Origin: Methylobacterium goesingense
GTDB taxonomy: Bacteria; Pseudomonadota; Alphaproteobacteria; Rhizobiales; Beijerinckiaceae
NCBI RefSeq assembly: GCF_022179225.1
Contig: NZ_BPQL01000025.1
Location: 1-64,000 of the forward strand
Length of the DNA: 64,000 bases
Direction: 5' to 3'
This document shows positions 60,678-64,000 of the stretch, piece after piece (positions within the stretch are counted from its first letter, which is position 1; each line of letters opens with the position of its first letter). The translations under genes and the position numbers were made by a program. The notes under the pieces are model-generated. The model ran no database searches. It was not told the DNA's origin and was given only the letters and a program-made list of their open reading frames with translations.

Positions 60678-60713
60678 AGCCCCCGCCGGTAGACCCGGCG
60701 GGGGCTTTCGTTT
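60678..60713 (+). terminator. Intrinsic terminator after the GcrA-like gene
   Basis: A perfect 12-bp stem AGCCCCCGCCGG/CCGGCGGGGGCT with a 5-nt loop is followed by TTCGTTT. Confidence 0.88.
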
Positions 60714-60722
60714 GCACGCGGG

Positions 60723-61355
60723 CTAATCGTCGGCCTCCTCGTCGAGGGGTTGGTAGGTGCGAAGGCGGCGGCCGTCGGGAAACTCGACGGTGCGGGACCG
60801 GACCACGATGTACCCGGCCTCCTGGGCCCGGCGCACTCGGGCCGCCCGGTCGTCCTCGAACATCCGCCCGCCGACGAACACGCCGGAGCGATCCGGGGCC
60901 GCCTCGACGGCGTAGCCGTAGCGGGACATCGGCGGCGCGACGGCCGGGCGCATCGTCACCGCGCGGATGGCGGGCCGGGGGGCAGGTGCGGTCACGCGGG
61001 TGCGGGGCAGGGCCGCCACGACGGGTCGGCGTGGAGCCGCGGGCCGGGCCGCCGCCACCCGGCGCGGAACTGGACGGGCGGCAACCTTGCGCGGGCGGGC
61101 TGCGGTGGCGACCGACCGGCGCGGCGCGGCCACGGGGCCCGGCGCGCCGGACACGGCCGGGGCCTCGACCTTGTCCTTAGTCTCGCGTCCCTGGACCTCG
61201 CCCGCCTTGATCTCGTGAGACTCGCGGGGAGGCGGATCGGTCCAGGACCGGCCGGCCGGCGCGGTCTCGGCCGAGGCGGGCAGGAGCGCGAGGAGGGGCA
61301 GGAGGCCAAGCGCGAAGGCGGCGATCCCGAGGCGACGATGGGCGGCGAACGTCAT
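60723..61355 (-). CDS. Exported Ala/Pro/Arg-rich protein, unknown function
   Basis: From ATG 61355 (after GGAGGTCGTG) this is 210 residues with a signal peptide ending ASA (about residue 29). A long basic, Ala/Pro-rich low-complexity middle (RPRKVAARPVPRRVAAARP) leads to a compact C-terminal domain (VFVGGRMFEDDRAARVRRAQ ... VEFPDGRRLRTYQPLDEE). It may bind cell wall. Frames further upstream are not convincing. It is convergent with the GcrA-like gene. Confidence 0.72.
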   Translation of the reverse strand: MTFAAHRRLGIAAFALGLLPLLALLPASAETAPAGRSWTDPPPRESHEIKAGEVQGRETKDKVEAPAVSGAPGPVAAPRRSVATAARPRKVAARPVPRRVAAARPAAPRRPVVAALPRTRVTAPAPRPAIRAVTMRPAVAPPMSRYGYAVEAAPDRSGVFVGGRMFEDDRAARVRRAQEAGYIVVRSRTVEFPDGRRLRTYQPLDEEADD

Positions 61356-61707
61356 CACGACCTCCAACGAGCAGTCCGCGCCGGACCCCGCACCCGTGTT
61401 CCGCCTCGCCGAGCGAACCCTGCGAATCACGGCCAAGCCCAGCCTCATCTTTGGGAACCTTAGGGAAATCTTACGGGTCCGTCCACGCACGGCGATCCTT
61501 GCCGGGCACGACGCCGCCCTTGTTCCGCGATTGCTTCGCAGGATTCGAATCGCGGGGCCGCGCGGGCCGTTCCGGGCTCCGGCGGCTGGCGTCCGGCGGC
61601 CGCCCGTGGGAAAGGTCCGCGACGGACGCGGCATTGCCGTGGATCGTCCCGGGACCATGTTCGTTGACGCTCCACAATCGACCCGGCGTGGAGAGGAGAG
61701 CCATTCC
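61356..61707 (+). other. 352-bp region upstream of sodC, no gene seen
   Basis: This divergent spacer probably holds the sodC promoter and that of the exported protein. A/T-richer segments are at 61449-61473 (ATCTTTGGGAACCTTAGGG). It contains GATTCGAATC at 61550-61559, a 10-bp palindrome that resembles a tRNA T-loop but with no tRNA around it. An AGGAGAG ribosome-binding site precedes sodC. Confidence 0.45.
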
Positions 61708-62274
61708 ATGAGACGTGTTCTGTCGGTCCTCGCGCTTGCCGCGAGCACGGCCCTGGCCGCCCATCCCGCCCTCGCGCAGACCGCCCCGGCGGCGCCCGAG
61801 GCTCCGGCGGCGCCCCCCGCGGCCCCGCAGACCTTCGAGAGCCCGATCCAGAACGGAAAGGGCGAGCCCATCGGCAAGATCGTGATTCGCGACGGCGCGA
61901 GCGCCCTGGTCATGCGCGTGATGATCCAGCCTGGCGGTCTCCCCCCCGGCTGGCACGGCATCCACTTCCACGCCGTGGGCGACTGCTCGGACACCGCGAA
62001 GTTCGAGAAGTCGAAGGCCCATGTGAACCACGACCAGAGCAAGCACGGCCTGCTCAACGCCGAGGGCCCGGACGAGGGCGACCTGCCCAACGTCTTCGCC
62101 AATGCGGACGGTTCGGTGAACGCGGAGGTGTCGAGCGAGACGCCGCTGACGGGCGAGGGCGCCCTGAAGGACGGGGACGGCTCGGCCCTGATCATCCACG
62201 CCAACGAGGACGATCACACCACCCAGCCCATCGGTGGCGCCGGCGCCCGCATCGCCTGCGCGGTGATCAAGTAG
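61708..62274 (+). CDS. sodC: Cu/Zn superoxide dismutase, periplasmic
   Basis: The 188-residue protein has a signal peptide to about residue 24, then an Ala/Pro spacer. Metal ligands are visible: GWHGIHFHAVGDC (His86, His88), NHDQSKHG (His108/113 region) and ANEDDHTTQP. The C-terminal GGAGARIACAVIK has the active-site Arg and disulfide Cys184 (with Cys93). It detoxifies superoxide in the periplasm. Confidence 0.95.
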   Translation: MRRVLSVLALAASTALAAHPALAQTAPAAPEAPAAPPAAPQTFESPIQNGKGEPIGKIVIRDGASALVMRVMIQPGGLPPGWHGIHFHAVGDCSDTAKFEKSKAHVNHDQSKHGLLNAEGPDEGDLPNVFANADGSVNAEVSSETPLTGEGALKDGDGSALIIHANEDDHTTQPIGGAGARIACAVIK

Positions 62275-62287
62275 GGTTTGGGCTCAC

Positions 62288-62312
62288 CCCGCGGAGCCGA
62301 CGGCTCCGCGGG
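62288..62312. terminator. Hairpin between convergent sodC and dxs
   Basis: A perfect 11-bp stem CCCGCGGAGCC/GGCTCCGCGGG with a 3-nt centre lies 13 bp past sodC and 16 bp before the dxs stop. It can serve both genes; the U-tract is poor. Confidence 0.6.
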
Positions 62313-62327
62313 ATCTTCGGGACGGGC

Positions 62328-64000
62328 CTATTTCTGGGCGACGCTGACGAGCTTGGCGCCGCGCGCCTTCCGCTCGGGGAGGGCGGCCTTGACGGTTTTC
62401 AGGATGCCGGCGGCGTCGAGGCCGGCCTCGGCGTACATGGCATCCGGGGTGTTGTGGTCCTGGTAGGTGTCGGGCAGGGTCAGCGTGCGCACCCGGACCC
62501 GGCCGGCATCCAGCGCGCCCCGCTCGGCGAGCAGGTGCAGCACCATGGCGCCGAAGCCCCCCACCGAGCCCTCCTCCAGGGTCACCAGGACCTCGTGGCG
62601 GCCGGCGAGATCGAGAATCAGCGCCTCGTCCAGCGGCTTGGCGAAGCGCGCATCCGCCACGCTCACCGCGATGCCCTCCGCCTCCAGCGCGTCGGCCGCC
62701 TTCAGCGCCTCCGCCATCCGCGTGCCCAGCGCCAGAAGCGCCACTCGCGCCCCCTCGGGCGCCCGCACCATCCGGCCCTTGCCGATCGGCAGCGCGACCC
62801 CGCGCTCCGGCAGGTCCACGCCCACCCCCTCGCCGCGCGGGTAGCGCAGCGCGATCGGGCCCGTGTCGTGCGCGTGCGCCGTCGCCACCATGTGCACGAG
62901 TTCGGCCTCGTCCGAGGCCGCCATCACCGTCATGTTCGGCAGGCAGCAGAGATAGGCCAGGTCGAAGGCGCCCGCATGCGTCGCCCCGTCCGCCCCGACC
63001 AGGCCGGCCCGGTCCATGCAGAAGCGCACGGGCAGGTTCTGCAGCGCCACGTCGTGCACGACCTGGTCGTAGGCCCGCTGCAGGAAGGTCGAGTAGATCG
63101 CCACGAACGGCTTGTAGCCCTCGGTGGCCAGCCCGCCCGCGAAGGTCACCGCGTGCTGCTCGGCGATGCCCACATCGAAGGTGCGCTCGGGATGCGCCTG
63201 GCCGAACAGGTCGATGCCCGTGCCGCCGGGCATCGCCGCCGTGATCGCCACGACCTTCTCGTCGGCATCCGCCGCCTTGATCAGGCTCTCGCCGAACACC
63301 CGCGTGTAGGCCGGGGCGTTGGGCTTGGCCTTGGCCTGGACCCCCGAGAGCACGTCGAACTTGACCACCCCGTGGTAGCGGTCGGCGCTGGCCTCCGCCG
63401 GCGCGTAGCCCTTGCCCTTCTGGGTGACGACGTGGAGCAGGATCGGGCCCTGCTCGGAATCACGCACGTTCTTGAGGACGGGCAGCAGGTGGTCGAGGTT
63501 GTGACCGTCGACCGGCCCGACATAGTGGAAGCCCATCTCCTCGAACATCGTGCCCGAGCCCACCACCAGGGAGCGGGCGTATTCCTCGGCCGCCGCCGCG
63601 CGCTGGTAGATCGCCTTCGGCAACAGCTTGCCCAGCTGCTTGGCGGTCTCGCGCAGGGACTGGTAGGCGTCACCGGAGGCCAGGCGCGCGAAGTAGGCCG
63701 ACATGGCGCCGACCGGGGGCGCGATCGACATGTCGTTGTCGTTGAGGATCACGATCAGGCGGGATTTCAGCGCGCCGGCATTGTTCATGGCCTCGTAGGC
63801 CATGCCCGCCGACATCGAGCCGTCGCCGATCACCGCGATCATGTTGCGGCGCTTGCCCGCCGGCGCACCCTTGACCTTGGCCGAGGCCTCGTCGAGGTCA
63901 CGCGCCACCGCCATGCCGAGCGCGGCCGAGATCGAGGTCGAGGAATGGGCCGCGCCGAAGGGGTCGTAGACGCTCTCCGAGCGCTTGGTGAAGCCCGACA
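62328..64000 (-). CDS. dxs: 1-deoxy-D-xylulose-5-phosphate synthase (5' end outside window)
   Basis: The visible 557 codons cover most of Dxs. They include the stretch [20 protein letters not shown] at the right edge, the TPP motif [18 protein letters not shown] with NDN, the transketolase pyrimidine domain ([35 protein letters not shown]) and the C-terminal domain ending LVSVAQK. Dxs condenses pyruvate and glyceraldehyde-3-phosphate for isoprenoid synthesis, including carotenoids and hopanoids. About 85 N-terminal residues are missing because of the window edge. Confidence 0.97.
   Translation of the reverse strand, partial: SGFTKRSESVYDPFGAAHSSTSISAALGMAVARDLDEASAKVKGAPAGKRRNMIAVIGDGSMSAGMAYEAMNNAGALKSRLIVILNDNDMSIAPPVGAMSAYFARLASGDAYQSLRETAKQLGKLLPKAIYQRAAAAEEYARSLVVGSGTMFEEMGFHYVGPVDGHNLDHLLPVLKNVRDSEQGPILLHVVTQKGKGYAPAEASADRYHGVVKFDVLSGVQAKAKPNAPAYTRVFGESLIKAADADEKVVAITAAMPGGTGIDLFGQAHPERTFDVGIAEQHAVTFAGGLATEGYKPFVAIYSTFLQRAYDQVVHDVALQNLPVRFCMDRAGLVGADGATHAGAFDLAYLCCLPNMTVMAASDEAELVHMVATAHAHDTGPIALRYPRGEGVGVDLPERGVALPIGKGRMVRAPEGARVALLALGTRMAEALKAADALEAEGIAVSVADARFAKPLDEALILDLAGRHEVLVTLEEGSVGGFGAMVLHLLAERGALDAGRVRVRTLTLPDTYQDHNTPDAMYAEAGLDAAGILKTVKAALPERKARGAKLVSVAQK

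Noticed and set aside
61540..61565. GATTCGAATC resembling a tRNA T-loop near 61550
   Set aside because: No acceptor, anticodon or D arms can be folded around it; simply a palindrome.

Overview
This 64-kb window is a high-GC alphaproteobacterial chromosome segment. It almost certainly comes from a Methylobacterium/Methylorubrum-type methylotroph. The evidence is the co-occurrence of a lanthanide-type methanol dehydrogenase (xoxFGJ), the pqqA-B-CD-E set with fused pqqCD, the complete tetrahydromethanopterin (H4MPT) formaldehyde-oxidation set (fae, mtdB, mch, fhcBADC) and a lanthanide uptake (lut) cluster that ends in lanmodulin (lanM). I see no rRNA, tRNA, CRISPR array, transposase or phage gene. 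Family and gene names come from recognition of sequence and context, not from database searches.

Layout. 1-3.8 kb: tail of a metallophosphoesterase, a small Cys protein, a pterin-carbinolamine dehydratase and a NitT/TauT-type ABC transporter. 3.8-8.4 kb: a long leader region, then xoxF-xoxG-xoxJ and an L,D-transpeptidase. 8.4-15 kb (minus strand): pqqA, pqqB, pqqCD, pqqE, two unknown exported proteins, then folP-folB-folK. 15-17.4 kb: a two-component pair (probable mxbM/mxbD). 18-22.5 kb: fhcB-A-D-C. 22.8-29.7 kb (plus strand): a beta-RFAP synthase, mtdB, an ATP-grasp enzyme, mch, a second ATP-grasp enzyme, a CitG-like protein and fae. 29.8-37.7 kb: probable methylofuran/H4MPT cofactor genes (mfnB, mfnE, a probable mfnF, a DHPS-like protein, DUF447, a HisA-like protein) joined with a periplasmic SRPBCC protein and a YVTN propeller. 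37.9-47.4 kb: lutABCDEFGH, lanM and a small exported protein. 47.6-56.3 kb: exopolysaccharide genes (sugar-phosphate transferase, glycosyltransferase, Wza-like and Wzc-like proteins, CelD-type acyltransferase, polysaccharide deacetylase). 56.3-64 kb: a tandem repeat, small proteins, an orphan ABC pair, a nucleotide-sugar epimerase, a short GcrA-like protein, sodC and the 3' part of dxs.

How it works together. Lanthanide is expected to cross the outer membrane through LutH and the inner membrane through LutAEF, with LanM and the small Lut proteins handling the metal. XoxF, with PQQ made by the pqq products, oxidises methanol in the periplasm and passes electrons to cytochrome XoxG. Fae, MtdB, Mch and Fhc then oxidise formaldehyde to formate on H4MPT and methylofuran, carriers whose synthesis is partly encoded between them. 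Genes expected elsewhere and not seen here include mxa, a PqqF/G peptidase and an mfnC aminotransferase.

The points most worth following up are an altered fourth EF-hand in LanM, a two-cysteine protein pair (LutD and the protein after LanM), a second small-Cys pair (383-604 and 17608-17814), the linkage of an MxaD-like/propeller pair to methylofuran synthesis, palindromes in the lanM leader, an ATP-grasp gene without a canonical start codon, a kinase-dead Wzc-like protein, and a 28-bp tandem repeat that supplies the stop codons of two convergent genes.
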